The notes beneath the pieces are model-generated. The model was not told the DNA's origin and did no database searches. It saw only the letters and a list, made by a program, of their open reading frames with translations. A DNA stretch of 64,000 bases from Sinorhizobium sp. 6-70. Its GTDB lineage: Bacteria; Pseudomonadota; Alphaproteobacteria; Rhizobiales; Rhizobiaceae. This document shows positions 22,131 to 31,827 of the stretch, in pieces (the first letter of the stretch is position 1; every line of letters starts with the position of its first letter). The stretch lies in assembly GCF_030124375.1 (NCBI RefSeq), contig NZ_JASKLS010000006.1:227222-291221 (forward strand), in the 5' to 3' direction. Made by a program: the position numbers and the translations under genes.

Positions 22131-23189
22131 TCACAGATAAAGCCCATGGCGCAAGGACCGCATAAGGTCCGTTACTTTGTCGTCCGGCTTTTCGCGAAGC
22201 ATCAGCCGCAGTTCGACAAGCAGGTCCCCGGCTTCTCCATCCGTACCGCGCAACCCCGCACCGGCAACCCGGATGACCTTGTCCGACCCGGACCATGCAG
22301 GAACGGTCACCGCAACCGGTCCGCTCGGTGCTTCTACGACAGTCTCACAGCCGAGTACGGCATCTTCAAGGTCAAGCGGCAGCGTGGTCGCCAGGTCGAG
22401 ACCTTGCGTTCGGAACGGCCCATCCTGGTTGACCCGCAATGTCGCCAGGACATCGCCGCGCGCCATGCCCGTCACACGGTAACCCTGTTCCCTCAGTCGG
22501 ATGGCCTGGCCGTCGGTTGCGCCGGGTGGGATCGAGAGCTTCACGGTTTCGCCGTCCGGTAGTTCGACGGATACCCGGGCGCGATTGACAACTTGCTCGA
22601 CGCTTACATGAACGTCGACCGCCAGATCCGGCACTTTTTCGGCGGTCTTTGCGGCGCGACCACGAATTCGCCTTACGATCGCTGCGACCAGGTCCGCTGC
22701 CGGTGCTGCCGAGCGCCGGAAAGCCGTTGCTTCGAGCTTGAACGCTTCCTCCCGTTTCGAATCCGTGGTCGCCTCCGGCGCGGTATCCGCCGGCAGCTCG
22801 GCCTTCTCGACTGGCCGCGCAGACGCTGTTTTTGGTTTCGAGGGCGATGCTGCAGGCTGCGGTTCGACACCGAAGATCCGCGAGATGGCCTCTTCAGCCG
22901 TTTCGGCGTCGACCGGCTGCTCAGCAGGGTCCGGTCCGCGCATTTTCTGCTTCATCGCTTCCATGCGGCGCAGCTCGGCTTCACGCCGGACGCGATCGTA
23001 ACGGCTTCTCAGCACCGGATCGCGCAACAGTTCATAAGCCCTGCCCGCCTCGGCAAAGCGCTGTGTCGCCAAGGGATCGTCCTGGTTGTGGTCCGGATGC
23101 ACGGCCTTGGCTACCAATCGCCAAGCGGCCTTGATCTCATCCTGGCCGGCATTGCGGCGCACGCCGAGAATAGCATAGGGATCACGCAT
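22131..23189 (-). CDS. DnaJ-like (CbpA-type) co-chaperone without zinc finger
   Basis: A 352 aa protein with an N-terminal J domain: MRDPYAILGVRRNAGQDEIKAAWR, then the Hsp70-stimulating HPD in AVHPDHNQDD, and RAYELLRDPVLRSRYD. A low-complexity linker (about residues 75-180, Ala/Glu/Lys rich) leads to a DnaJ C-terminal substrate-binding region (VSVELPDGETVKLSIPPGATDGQAIRLREQG). There is no CxxCxGxG cluster, so it is type B rather than canonical DnaJ. It probably cooperates with DnaK. Confidence 0.9.
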   Translation of the reverse strand: MRDPYAILGVRRNAGQDEIKAAWRLVAKAVHPDHNQDDPLATQRFAEAGRAYELLRDPVLRSRYDRVRREAELRRMEAMKQKMRGPDPAEQPVDAETAEEAISRIFGVEPQPAASPSKPKTASARPVEKAELPADTAPEATTDSKREEAFKLEATAFRRSAAPAADLVAAIVRRIRGRAAKTAEKVPDLAVDVHVSVEQVVNRARVSVELPDGETVKLSIPPGATDGQAIRLREQGYRVTGMARGDVLATLRVNQDGPFRTQGLDLATTLPLDLEDAVLGCETVVEAPSGPVAVTVPAWSGSDKVIRVAGAGLRGTDGEAGDLLVELRLMLREKPDDKVTDLMRSLRHGLYL

Positions 23190-23395
23190 GGTTCGTCACC
23201 ATCTTCTCCGACCGGCGGCCCTTCGCTCGCCATATCTCACCACGGTAAGAAGGCCGCGCCTTGCGACTTTCTTTCCCGGCGATGATCTGGAGAAGTTGCT
23301 AAATATAGGTTAGTCGGCGGTTCTGGGACCGGCTCAAACGAACGGGTCGCGATGCTTTTCCGCGGCTTTGAAATAACGTGGTTAATCGAGGATTT

Positions 23396-23848
23396 TCAGC
23401 CCTGCGGCCCGAAGCTCGTCAGGTGCCATTCGCCGTTGCCGAGTTGGCAGGCGCTTCCGTCGAACTTCGCTATGCCTTCATAAGAGTGGCGGGTCGTCGT
23501 GAAGCGCCGGCAGAGCATGCCGCTTGCACGGTCTTCCTGGATGGCACTGATCACGCCTGCACTTCCGGACGTCGCGTTTGCCCACGGGATCGGGCTATCG
23601 CCACCCTGAGTGATATCGGCAGAGGACACGGCGTTGCGCACTGCGACGGCGTCCGAGAGACCGTCGGCGGTTTTTGCGACCGGTACCGTTCCCGTCGACA
23701 CACGATCGACGCTTGGACCGCCAAAGAGATCAAGGCCCGCGCCCATGCACCCCGGCAGAGCGAGAAGTGCCATACAAAGCACTCCGCTGCGCAGCAAGGC
23801 GAAGGAAAAGTCCTTCTTGCCATCGATCGACTTTGCTATGTCTTGCAC
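23396..23848 (-). CDS. RT0821/Lpp0805-type surface lipoprotein
   Basis: The sequence has a lipoprotein signal (FALLRSGVLCMALLALPGCMGAG) with lipobox LPGC. The C-terminal half (SGVISAIQEDRASGMLCRRFTTTRHSYEGIAKFDGSACQLGNGEWHLTSF) resembles the 17 kDa surface-antigen-like family seen in Rickettsia RT0821 and many Rhizobiales. I chose GTG 23848 (150 aa), preceded by AGGA. The frame continues upstream to 23932 with no signal-like features. Likely outer membrane; function unknown. Confidence 0.75.
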   Translation of the reverse strand: MQDIAKSIDGKKDFSFALLRSGVLCMALLALPGCMGAGLDLFGGPSVDRVSTGTVPVAKTADGLSDAVAVRNAVSSADITQGGDSPIPWANATSGSAGVISAIQEDRASGMLCRRFTTTRHSYEGIAKFDGSACQLGNGEWHLTSFGPQG

Positions 23849-23989
23849 GGCAATCCTGTCAGACTCGCAAGAGCTGCACGTTTTCCGAGGAAGTCCACAG
23901 GCAGGCTCTGACACTTTTCGATGCGGAAACACCGACCGGGCTCATCCCGAGGCGTTCCCGCGCCAGATATCACGGCATTGGAAGGCACT

Positions 23990-24610
23990 ATGACCGCGAA
24001 TGAGTTAACAACCGGTGACTTCACCGAAGCGAATGAACCCTTTTCCCTTTTCGGCACATGGTTGAAGGACGCCGAAGAGAACGAGATCAACGATCCGAAC
24101 GCTTTGGCGCTTGCGACCGTCGATCCGGATGGGCTGCCCAATGTGCGCATGGTGCTGCTCAAGGGATTCGATGAACGCGGTTTCGTCTTCTACACAAATT
24201 TCGAAAGTCAGAAAGGTCGTGAAATTCTTTCCTCGCGCAAAGCCGCGATGTGTTTCCACTGGAAATCACTGCGCCGGCAGGTGCGAATCCGCGGTCCGGT
24301 CGAAATCGTCTCCGACGAAGAGGCGGACGAGTATTTCAGGAGCCGGCCACGCGGCAGCCGCATCGGCGCCTGGGCCTCGAAGCAATCGCGTTCACTCGAA
24401 AGCCGTTTCGCTCTGGAAAAGGCGGTCGCCGAATACACGGCACGCCACGCCATCGGCGAAATCCCGCGCCCGGAATTCTGGTCCGGATTCCGCATCCGCC
24501 CTACCTCGATCGAATTCTGGCACGATCGGCCCTTCCGGCTGCACGACCGGGTGGAGTTCCGTCGCCAGAAACCGGAGGGCGGCTGGGCCAAGGTGCGGAT
24601 GTATCCGTGA
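23990..24610 (+). CDS. pdxH: Pyridoxamine 5'-phosphate oxidase
   Basis: FMN enzyme that makes pyridoxal 5'-phosphate. The 206 aa protein has the FMN-binding [30 protein letters not shown], the [11 protein letters not shown] segment, and the C-terminal [18 protein letters not shown] signature ending in the family terminus W-x-K-x-R-M-Y-P. ATG 23990 follows GGAAGG. It is divergent from the lipoprotein gene and convergent with the deacetylase. Confidence 0.96.
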   Translation: MTANELTTGDFTEANEPFSLFGTWLKDAEENEINDPNALALATVDPDGLPNVRMVLLKGFDERGFVFYTNFESQKGREILSSRKAAMCFHWKSLRRQVRIRGPVEIVSDEEADEYFRSRPRGSRIGAWASKQSRSLESRFALEKAVAEYTARHAIGEIPRPEFWSGFRIRPTSIEFWHDRPFRLHDRVEFRRQKPEGGWAKVRMYP

Positions 24611-24622
24611 GAGGCCGGTGGA

Positions 24623-25678
24623 TTATCCCACCATCAGCCGAAAGGGAATTCCGGAAGCAAGTGCCGAGACGTGGCGGCGGTTCTGGAAGTGGCCGTTGAG
24701 CGAGATTCGCGGCAGCGCGTGGAGATTTGAAGCGGTGCCGGCTGAAAGCGTGGCGGGTTGTGTCGTCACCGCCACCGTGAAACCCAGCCGTTCGGCGAGA
24801 CGATGGTCTCGCTCCGAGACGGCATGCCTGTCGCCATAAGGATAGGCGAAAGTCGCCGGCCAGCGGCCGGCAAGGGCCTCGACGCGCGCGGCAGATTCCG
24901 ACATCTCTCGCTGCGCCTCGACGTCGCTCAGCCGCGCCAGTGCGCGATGGCTGATCGTATGCGCGCCAAGACTTGCTAACGGGCTTTGCAGCAGGGAGCG
25001 CAAACCCGCCTTGTCGAGCGTCAAACCTGCGGTGATCGCAAGGGAATCAATGCCCTGGGCACGCGCCAACTCATTCAGTTTGCCGACGGCACCTGCCTCG
25101 TCATGACGGCGAACGTAAGTGGAGACGCGGTCGAATACAGCCTGCTTCTCGGCGGTGCTTGCGGCTCTCATGGTCTCCGTTCCGGAGCCGAAATCGAAGC
25201 GGAAATCACTTGCGGTCGAGAGCATGTCGGCAAGCGTCTCCCACCATAGCGTGTGGGTGCGGTCGACGTAGCCCCCCGTGACGAAGACAGTGAACGGCAC
25301 GCCGTAGTGCTCGAAAACCGGCAAAGCGTATTCGAGGTTGTTGCGGTAGCCGTCATCAAGCGTGAAGCAGGCGACCGGCCGGGCATCATTGAGAACCAGG
25401 CTTTCTGGCAGATCTTCCAACGCGACGAAGCGATAACCATCACGCTTCAGCGCCAGGATCGCTTCCTCGAGAAACGCCGGCGTAATTTCCAGGTGAGCGT
25501 TGGGGTCAAACGCGCGCGGAAGCCTGGGACGAACATGATGCAGGGTGAAGATCGCGCCGCATCCGCGTGCGCCCGTCATCAATCCGGAGCGGGCGAGCAG
25601 TTGCGCGATTTCGAGCCCGCCGCCAATGGCGACGCGCCTCACTCGGTTTCGGACCACCCCCGCGATGCCCTGCTTCAT
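24623..25678 (-). CDS. Polysaccharide deacetylase family protein
   Basis: A NodB-homology (CE4) domain protein of 351 aa. The metal site is visible: Asp-Asp in PVACFTLDDGYRNNLEYALPV and the His pair in SLGAHTISHRALARL. The catalytic-region FAYPYGDRHAVSERD is also present. The insertion YVDRTHTLWWETLADML is typical of a subgroup found with exopolysaccharide or LPS genes. It has a hydrophobic stretch near residue 20 but no clear signal peptide. Substrate unknown. Its 3' end faces pdxH. Confidence 0.88.
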   Translation of the reverse strand: MKQGIAGVVRNRVRRVAIGGGLEIAQLLARSGLMTGARGCGAIFTLHHVRPRLPRAFDPNAHLEITPAFLEEAILALKRDGYRFVALEDLPESLVLNDARPVACFTLDDGYRNNLEYALPVFEHYGVPFTVFVTGGYVDRTHTLWWETLADMLSTASDFRFDFGSGTETMRAASTAEKQAVFDRVSTYVRRHDEAGAVGKLNELARAQGIDSLAITAGLTLDKAGLRSLLQSPLASLGAHTISHRALARLSDVEAQREMSESAARVEALAGRWPATFAYPYGDRHAVSERDHRLAERLGFTVAVTTQPATLSAGTASNLHALPRISLNGHFQNRRHVSALASGIPFRLMVG

Positions 25679-25878
25679 CCGGTAACCCCCATCTGCCGGG
25701 GGGAAACTAGCGCCGGCCGGTTAAGCCTTGCTGAATCTGGCTGACTTCACGGGGCGTTCCGCAAACGTTCCGCCTTTTTGAGAAGCGTTCATGGCCTCGA
25801 TATTGCAACAGAGCGGCTACCCTGTCACAAAGCGAAACATCGTTCCTGACAAGCGTCGTTTTGGAGAGGGGAAATCCG

Positions 25879-27132
25879 ATGAAGAGCTTCCGATTCGCCC
25901 TGGTGGCGGTCGCCGCTTTCGTGTTCGGCGCCGCGCACGCGGTAGCGGGTAGCGCGTCCCTCATTCTTGATGCGCGGACAGGCAGGATTCTCGCTGCCGA
26001 GAATGCCGACACGCTCAACCATCCGGCGTCGCTGACGAAGATGATGACGCTCTATTTGACCTTCGAGGCACTGCATCGGGGCAAGATCGGCTGGAGCACG
26101 CCATTGGTGATGTCGCCGACGGCTGCGCGCAAACCACCGACCAAGCTCGGCGTCAGGGCCGGCGATACGATCACAGTTCAGGAGGCCGTCTACGGCATGA
26201 TCGTTCGCTCCGCCAATGATGCGGCGGCAGCGGTCGCCGAAGCGCTCGGAGGCTCGGAGGCCGCCTTTGCGCAGATGATGAACGCAAAAGCGCGTCGCCT
26301 CGGCATGACACGTACATACTTCGTGAACGCCTCCGGTCTGCCGGCACGTGAGCAGGTAACGACAGCGCGCGACATGGCGCGGCTTGCCATCGCGCTGATG
26401 AGAGATTTCCCGGGGGAGTATCGCATGTTCGCTGCCCAGGGCTTCACCTTTCGCGGCCGCACGATCCGCGGTCACAACAATCTGATGTATCGATACGCAG
26501 GCATGGACGGGATCAAGACTGGCTACACCAACGCATCGGGCTACAACATCGTGAGCGCCGTCAGGGATGGCAGTCGCCGTATCATCGGCGTGGTGCTCGG
26601 CGGTCGGTCGGCAAAGGGTCGGGATGACAAGATGGCTTCCCTGCTCGACCAGCATCTGGGTAGGGCGGCAGCGCCCGCCGGCAACCGACTGGTCGCCGTG
26701 GCGAGTTCGCAGGGCGCCGTTGAAGTGGCTGGGCTGCCGGGCGTCCGGCTCTCCTATACCGACGCCGCCCGGACGAGCGAAAGCGGCCTCGCCATTGCGG
26801 CGGCATCCACCGCGCCAGCGATGCCGTCGGACCGCCCGACAGCCGTCGATGACAGCGCAGGCGTAGCACCAACCGCCAACGGCCACTGGCAAATTCAGAT
26901 CTCCACCGCCGCAACGGCAGAAGGCGCCCGGAAGATTCTGGTCGAAGCGCAGTCGGCCGGTGGCGCGGCCCTGCTCGGCGCCTCCCCTCATACGGAAGTG
27001 TCCGGCACCGGCAGCGCCAAGCAATATCGCGCACGCTTCATCGGCTTCGCCAGCCGTGAGGCGGCCAATTCCGCCTGCGCCATTCTGAAGAAGCGATCCT
27101 ACGATTGCACGCTGCTACCGGATCGCGGTTAG
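25879..27132 (+). CDS. D-alanyl-D-alanine carboxypeptidase (PBP5/6 type) with SPOR domain
   Basis: Trims the terminal D-Ala of peptidoglycan stem peptides in the periplasm. It has a signal peptide (KSFRFALVAVAAFVFGAAHAVAG) and the penicillin-binding motifs SLTK, SAN and KTG (in DGIKTGYTNASGYN). A C-terminal SPOR domain (from GHWQIQISTAATAEGARKIL to SAKQYRARFIGF) should bind denuded septal glycan. ATG 25879 with GAGAGGGG upstream gives 417 aa. Other D-Ala-D-Ala carboxypeptidases usually have a membrane-amphipathic tail instead of SPOR. Confidence 0.93.
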   Translation: MKSFRFALVAVAAFVFGAAHAVAGSASLILDARTGRILAAENADTLNHPASLTKMMTLYLTFEALHRGKIGWSTPLVMSPTAARKPPTKLGVRAGDTITVQEAVYGMIVRSANDAAAAVAEALGGSEAAFAQMMNAKARRLGMTRTYFVNASGLPAREQVTTARDMARLAIALMRDFPGEYRMFAAQGFTFRGRTIRGHNNLMYRYAGMDGIKTGYTNASGYNIVSAVRDGSRRIIGVVLGGRSAKGRDDKMASLLDQHLGRAAAPAGNRLVAVASSQGAVEVAGLPGVRLSYTDAARTSESGLAIAAASTAPAMPSDRPTAVDDSAGVAPTANGHWQIQISTAATAEGARKILVEAQSAGGAALLGASPHTEVSGTGSAKQYRARFIGFASREAANSACAILKKRSYDCTLLPDRG

Positions 27133-27152
27133 TCTGCACGTAAGCCGCAACG

Positions 27153-27668
27153 CTATGCGGCGGAGGCAAGTCGTCGAACGTAGAATTTCGTGTCGACGCT
27201 CATGACCGGAAAGCCAGCGGGCAGATCATCCTTCGTGATCTCGGCAAACCCGTTCTTCTCATAAAAACGATGCGCCGCGAGGAACTTGTCCGTCGTGCCG
27301 AGAAAGAGGGCTGCGATCTTCCGGCGCTCTGCGTGGACAAGCAGGCTTTCGAAGAGGCGTGCTGCCACACCGTGGCTGCGGCCACGGAAATCGGGAGCGA
27401 CGAACATCTTGCGGATTGCTGCCTGAGAACCGCCGATATCCTTGAGCCCAAGGGTACCGACGACCCGGTCGCCCGCGGTGGCTACCCAGAAATCTCCAAT
27501 CCCGCTCTGATAGAAGGCGGGGATCGAATGCAGATCCGGTTGATCGTCGATGGTGATTGCGATGCCGAATTCTTCGCGCTGGATCGGCAGAATGACGTCG
27601 ATGACGCCTTGTTCGTCCTCCGCTGCGAAGCGGCGGATTTCCAGCTCTCCAGGTGCTTCATCGGTCAT
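27153..27668 (-). CDS. GNAT family N-acetyltransferase
   Basis: A 171 aa acetyl-CoA-dependent acyltransferase. The acetyl-CoA pyrophosphate loop is RKMFVAPDFRGRSHGVAARLFESLL, and the late strand AHRFYEKNGFAEITKDDLP is typical of the fold. Substrate unknown. It lies 34 bases behind tldD on the same strand, so it may share its transcript, and is convergent with the carboxypeptidase gene. Confidence 0.88.
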   Translation of the reverse strand: MTDEAPGELEIRRFAAEDEQGVIDVILPIQREEFGIAITIDDQPDLHSIPAFYQSGIGDFWVATAGDRVVGTLGLKDIGGSQAAIRKMFVAPDFRGRSHGVAARLFESLLVHAERRKIAALFLGTTDKFLAAHRFYEKNGFAEITKDDLPAGFPVMSVDTKFYVRRLASAA

Positions 27669-27702
27669 GACGTCGTCCCTCGGCTCTCAACCGGTGTTTC
27701 AT

Positions 27703-29118
27703 TCACGCCTGCGTGCCGCCGACGGTGATCTGATCCATCCTGAGATGCGGCTGGCCGACGCCGACCGGCACCCATTGACCGGCTTTGCCGCAATTGCCGA
27801 TGCCTGTATCGAGCTTCGTGTCGTTGCCGACCATCGTCACCCGCTTCATCGCATCCGGCCCATTGCCGATCAGCATTGCCCCCTTGACGGGCGCGCCGAC
27901 CTTACCGTTCTCGATCAAATAGGCTTCGGTGCAGCCGAACACGAACTTGCCGGAGGTGATGTCCACCTGACCGCCGCCGAAGGAGACGGCGTAAATGCCC
28001 TTCTTGACGGAAGCGATGATTTCCTCCGGCGTCCGATCGCCGGAAAGCATGTAAGTGTTCGTCATTCGAGGCATCGGCACATGCGCATAGCCCTGCCGGC
28101 GGCCGTTGCCCGTAGCCTTCATACCCATCAGCCGTGCATTCTGCCGGTCCTGCATGTACCCGACCAGCTTGCCGTCCTCGATCAGCACGTTGTAGCCCGA
28201 CGGGGTGCCCTCATCATCGACCGAGATCGAGCCGCGCCGCGCCTCGATGGTGCCGTCGTCGACGACAGTAACCCCTTTGGCAGCCACCTGTTCGCCCAGG
28301 AGGCCGGCAAAGGCGGACGTCTTCTTGCGATTGAAATCACCCTCGAGCCCGTGGCCAACCGCTTCATGCAGCATGACGCCGGGCCAGCCGGAGGCGAGCA
28401 CGACGTCCATCGTGCCTGCCGGGGCATCGATGGCCTCGAGGTTGACGAGCGCCTGCCGCAACGCTTCGTCGGCACCGCGCTTCCAGTTCTCTTCCGTGAC
28501 GAAGTCACCTAACCCGCGCCGTCCGCCGACGCCGAACGAACCCGTTTCCTGCCGATCCCCATCGCCAACGACGACCGAGAAGTTGATGCGAGTCATCGGC
28601 CTCACATCGTGGACGCGGTGACCGTCGGCCCGCAGAATGTCGACCACCTGCCAGCTGGCGGAGATCGACGCCGTCACCTGCCTGACCTTCGGATCCTTGG
28701 CGCGCAGATAGGCGTCAACCTCCTGAAGCAAAGCGACCTTGGCCTCGAAGCTCGGTTCGCCGATCGGATTTTCGTCGCCGTAGAGTTTCTTGTTGGTGCG
28801 CTGCGGGGCCGCGGCATAGGAACCGGCATAGCCACGCGTCACCTGGCCAACGGCGTCCGCCGCCCTGCGCAGGGCGGCAAGCGACAATTCGCCGGCATGC
28901 GCGTAACCGACCGATTCACCGGCGACAGCACGCAAGCCGAAACCCTGGTCGGTGTTGAAGCTGCCGCCCTTGAGACGTCCGTTATCAAAGGACAGGACCT
29001 CGGCTTGCGCGTGTTCCAGAAAGAGCTCGCCGTCATCTGCGCCGGAAAGCGTCTCGGACAGAACCTTGCGGACCGTAGCCTCGTCCGCATCGAAGAGGCT
29101 TATCAGATCGGTGTTCAT
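27703..29118 (-). CDS. tldD: TldD metalloprotease
   Basis: With PmbA/TldE, TldD forms a zinc protease that processes modified peptides such as microcins and degrades the antitoxin CcdA in E. coli. The metal motif HEAVGHGLEGDFNRKKTS is intact, and GYMQDRQNARLMGMKATGNGRRQGYAHVPMPRMTNTYML and VGVGQPHLRMDQITVGGT match the family. ATG 29118 follows GGGAGCAG and gives 471 aa, near the usual length. No partner pmbA gene lies in this window. Confidence 0.96.
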   Translation of the reverse strand: MNTDLISLFDADEATVRKVLSETLSGADDGELFLEHAQAEVLSFDNGRLKGGSFNTDQGFGLRAVAGESVGYAHAGELSLAALRRAADAVGQVTRGYAGSYAAAPQRTNKKLYGDENPIGEPSFEAKVALLQEVDAYLRAKDPKVRQVTASISASWQVVDILRADGHRVHDVRPMTRINFSVVVGDGDRQETGSFGVGGRRGLGDFVTEENWKRGADEALRQALVNLEAIDAPAGTMDVVLASGWPGVMLHEAVGHGLEGDFNRKKTSAFAGLLGEQVAAKGVTVVDDGTIEARRGSISVDDEGTPSGYNVLIEDGKLVGYMQDRQNARLMGMKATGNGRRQGYAHVPMPRMTNTYMLSGDRTPEEIIASVKKGIYAVSFGGGQVDITSGKFVFGCTEAYLIENGKVGAPVKGAMLIGNGPDAMKRVTMVGNDTKLDTGIGNCGKAGQWVPVGVGQPHLRMDQITVGGTQA

Positions 29119-29193
29119 GGTCGTCTGCTCCCGGTGGTTCAATGTCCTGAGCCCCTCATTTAGGAAGCAGGGGGACGCAAGCCAAGAAAAATC

Positions 29194-30393
29194 TCAGGAA
29201 ACGGGCGCGTTCCAGCCGTCGAGCAGGTTGACGTCTTCGACACCGGTGAAACGGGCGATGCGGTCGAGTTCGGCGGCAAGCTTTTCCATGCGGCCGGACG
29301 AGACCCTGACACCCGGCTCCAGCCAGAGACGCCGGACGTCGAGGCGTCCGAGCTTTCGGTCCGCTTTCATGTCGATGCGGCCGATCAAACGGTCGCCTTC
29401 GATCAACGGGAAGACATAATAGCCGTATTCCCGCTTCGCCTCCGGCACAAAAACCTCGATACGATAGAAGAAGCCGAAAAGCCGCTCCGTTCGATTGCGA
29501 TCACGCAGCAAGGGATCGAACGGGCTGAGCACGCGGATGCGTCCCGGCGGCTCGGCAATGTCGCCGAGGTTATCGGGGAATCCGGAAAGCGCATAGGAAG
29601 CGCGCGGCTTGCCGCCATTGGCGGATTCGATCAGCACCTCCGAAAGCTCATCCCGATGCGCCGCAACCCAGGCTTTCGCCTCATCCGGCGACACCAGATC
29701 CCAGAAGGCGGCGATCTCTCCATGGGTCGCGAAGCCCAGTCGATCGAGCGCGCTGCGGCACGCCCAGTCGATAAACTCCGCGTGACCCACCTCGCCTTCG
29801 TAGTGCTGCGGAGGAATGACGCGCTCGGTAAGATCGTAGACCTTCTGGAAGTTCTCCCGGCGCGCGATCGCCAACCTGCCCTGGCGCCATAGCACTTCGA
29901 GCGCGGTCTTCGACGGATGCCAGTTCCACCAGCCGCCGGATACGTGGCCGTCCATCTTGAGATCGCGGGCCATCACCGCGCCGTCGCTGACGATGCGTTC
30001 GTAGGTTTCCTCGCAACCGTCGTCAAACCCCTCGCCCCGCCATTTGAGCCAGCGCTCGCGCAGCGTCTCACTTTCCCATTTGAAGCGATGTTTCCAATAG
30101 ATGAAAAAGGCGCTTGGAATGATCGAGGCGTCATGGGTCCAGTGTTCGAAGAGCTCGCCGTCCTTTTCGAGCAATTCAGTCAGGTGTTCGCGACGATAGG
30201 TCTGGTTGCGGGAAAAAAGGATTTGGTGATGGGCCCGCTCGACCGTCGCGATGCTGTCGACCTGGACGAAGCCGAGGTCGCGGATGAGTTTTAAGAGCCC
30301 TTCCTTGCCGAGCGCACGCTGCGGCGCGGCAGAAAGGCCCTGCTTGGCGAGAAAGATGCGCCGGGCATCGCGATTGGAGAGGCGAATCGTCAT
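29194..30393 (-). CDS. YcaQ-family winged-helix DNA glycosylase
   Basis: The 399 aa protein matches the DUF1006/HTH_42 family: RDLGFVQVDSIATVERAHHQILFSRN, HWTHDASIIPSAFFIYW, YGYYVFPLIEGDRLIGRIDMKADR and RVLSPFDPLLRDRNRTERLFGF. E. coli YcaQ and Streptomyces AlkZ remove interstrand crosslinks through a conserved QxQ or QxD motif. Here the QVD in FVQVDS corresponds to QxD. ATG 30393 begins the conserved start. It is divergent from bioM. Confidence 0.87.
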   Translation of the reverse strand: MTIRLSNRDARRIFLAKQGLSAAPQRALGKEGLLKLIRDLGFVQVDSIATVERAHHQILFSRNQTYRREHLTELLEKDGELFEHWTHDASIIPSAFFIYWKHRFKWESETLRERWLKWRGEGFDDGCEETYERIVSDGAVMARDLKMDGHVSGGWWNWHPSKTALEVLWRQGRLAIARRENFQKVYDLTERVIPPQHYEGEVGHAEFIDWACRSALDRLGFATHGEIAAFWDLVSPDEAKAWVAAHRDELSEVLIESANGGKPRASYALSGFPDNLGDIAEPPGRIRVLSPFDPLLRDRNRTERLFGFFYRIEVFVPEAKREYGYYVFPLIEGDRLIGRIDMKADRKLGRLDVRRLWLEPGVRVSSGRMEKLAAELDRIARFTGVEDVNLLDGWNAPVS

Positions 30394-30515
30394 GGTTTGA
30401 AAGAGTAGGCTTTTATTCCCATTATTGAAATGCCACAGTGCAACGGTCTGGGCGCATTGCCCTTGCCGATCGACTTGCCCTATAGAGCCACCACGCAAAC
30501 TGCGAGGGACAAGGC

Positions 30516-31196
30516 TTGGATATTCGCTTTACCGATTGCTCGGTCAGCTTCGGCGAACGAGTCGCGCTCCATCCCCTGACACTCGCCCTTGACGAACGCC
30601 GCATCGGCATCATCGGCCTCAACGGCTCCGGCAAGACGACCTTCGCGCGGCTGATCAACGGGCTCGTCAAGCCGACCAAGGGCCACGTGATGGTCAATGG
30701 GCTCGATACGGTCAAGGACGACAAAGCCGTCCTTGCAGAGGCAGGCTTCATCTTCCAGAATCCGCAGCACCAGTTGATCATGCCGATCGTCTCCGACGAT
30801 ATCGCATTCGGGCTGAAGAATCGCGGCTTGCCTCAGCACGAAATTGCCGCACGGACCGAGGCGGCGCTGGAGCGCTTTGGTGTTACCCCCCTTGCCCGGC
30901 GGCGTGTGCATGAGCTTTCTGGTGGCGAAACGCAACTGGTCGCCATGGCGAGCGTCGTCGTCACCGGGCCGAAGATCCTGATTCTCGACGAGCCGACCAA
31001 CCAGCTTGACCTCCGCAACCGCCGCATGGTCGCTGACACGATCGATACACTCGACGAGGATACCATCGTCATCACCCATGACCTTGAACTCGTCGAAAGC
31101 GTCGAAAGGCTGTTGCTCTTCCATGAGGGCCGGCTGCTCGCCGATGGCAAACCCGCCGAAACGATCCGGCGCTATCACGAGGTCGCCGGATGCTGA
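30516..31196 (+). CDS. bioM: Biotin ECF transporter ATPase
   Basis: ABC ATPase energising biotin uptake with BioN and BioY. The 226 aa protein has Walker A GLNGSGKTTFARL, Q-loop FQNPQHQLIM, signature LSGGETQLVAMA, Walker B KILILDEPTNQLD and H-loop ITHDLE. The QNPxxQ form is typical of ECF ATPases. The start is TTG with GAGGG 7 bases upstream. It overlaps bioN by 7 bases. I searched the upstream gap for an alphaproteobacterial BioR operator (TTATxxATAA type) and found none. Confidence 0.93.
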   Translation: MDIRFTDCSVSFGERVALHPLTLALDERRIGIIGLNGSGKTTFARLINGLVKPTKGHVMVNGLDTVKDDKAVLAEAGFIFQNPQHQLIMPIVSDDIAFGLKNRGLPQHEIAARTEAALERFGVTPLARRRVHELSGGETQLVAMASVVVTGPKILILDEPTNQLDLRNRRMVADTIDTLDEDTIVITHDLELVESVERLLLFHEGRLLADGKPAETIRRYHEVAGC

Positions 31197-31795
31197 CGAG
31201 CCTCTATGTGGAGGGCAGAAGCTGGTTTCACCGTCTGCCGGTGCGCGCGAAGCTCATTGCCCTCGTGCTTCTCAGCCTCTCGCTCTTCGCGACGCAATCG
31301 CTCTATCTGCTTGCGCCCGCCTTCCTGCTCTGCGGATGGCTCTATTTCTCCCTCGGCCTGACAATCCGCCAGGCGCTCGCGCGTATCGGTTTCGTTTTTT
31401 TCACCATCCTGGTCCTTGCCGCCGTCAACCTCTTTCTTCTCCCCTTCCCCGAGGTCGCCGCGCTGGTGCTGCGGCTGATGGCGCTGGTGTTCTTCGCCGC
31501 AGCGGTTACAGCGACGACGACGATCAGCGCCTTCATGGACGAGATCACCATCCTGCTGAAGCCGATCGAACGCATGGGCTTGCTCAATGCCGCCGACGTC
31601 AGCCTGGCGCTCGGCCTCGTGCTGCGTTTCGTTCCGGACATTTTCGCGCGCTACGAGGCGATCCGCGAGGCGCATCGCGCGCGGGGCCTGCCGATACGGC
31701 CACTGACGATCATCGGACCGCTTATCATCCTGACGCTCAAAGATGCGGATACGATTGCCGCGGCCATTGACGCTCGCGGATTTCGGCGGCAATAA
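31190..31795 (+). CDS. bioN: Biotin ECF transporter transmembrane (T) component
   Basis: A 201 aa membrane protein with about five helices. It carries the T-component cytoplasmic motifs ARYEAIREAHRARGL and DTIAAAIDARGF, the A-R-G signatures that contact the ATPase. Placed between bioM and bioY it is the standard BioN. With BioM it drives conformational cycling of BioY. Length is typical of short-form BioN. Confidence 0.93.
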   Translation: MLTSLYVEGRSWFHRLPVRAKLIALVLLSLSLFATQSLYLLAPAFLLCGWLYFSLGLTIRQALARIGFVFFTILVLAAVNLFLLPFPEVAALVLRLMALVFFAAAVTATTTISAFMDEITILLKPIERMGLLNAADVSLALGLVLRFVPDIFARYEAIREAHRARGLPIRPLTIIGPLIILTLKDADTIAAAIDARGFRRQ

Positions 31796-31827
31796 ATTCG
31801 CGCTTTCTAATAAAAAGGTACGACCAC

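Noticed and set aside
30394..30515. BioR operator before bioM
   Set aside because: No TTATxxATAA-type palindrome could be found in the intergenic sequence.
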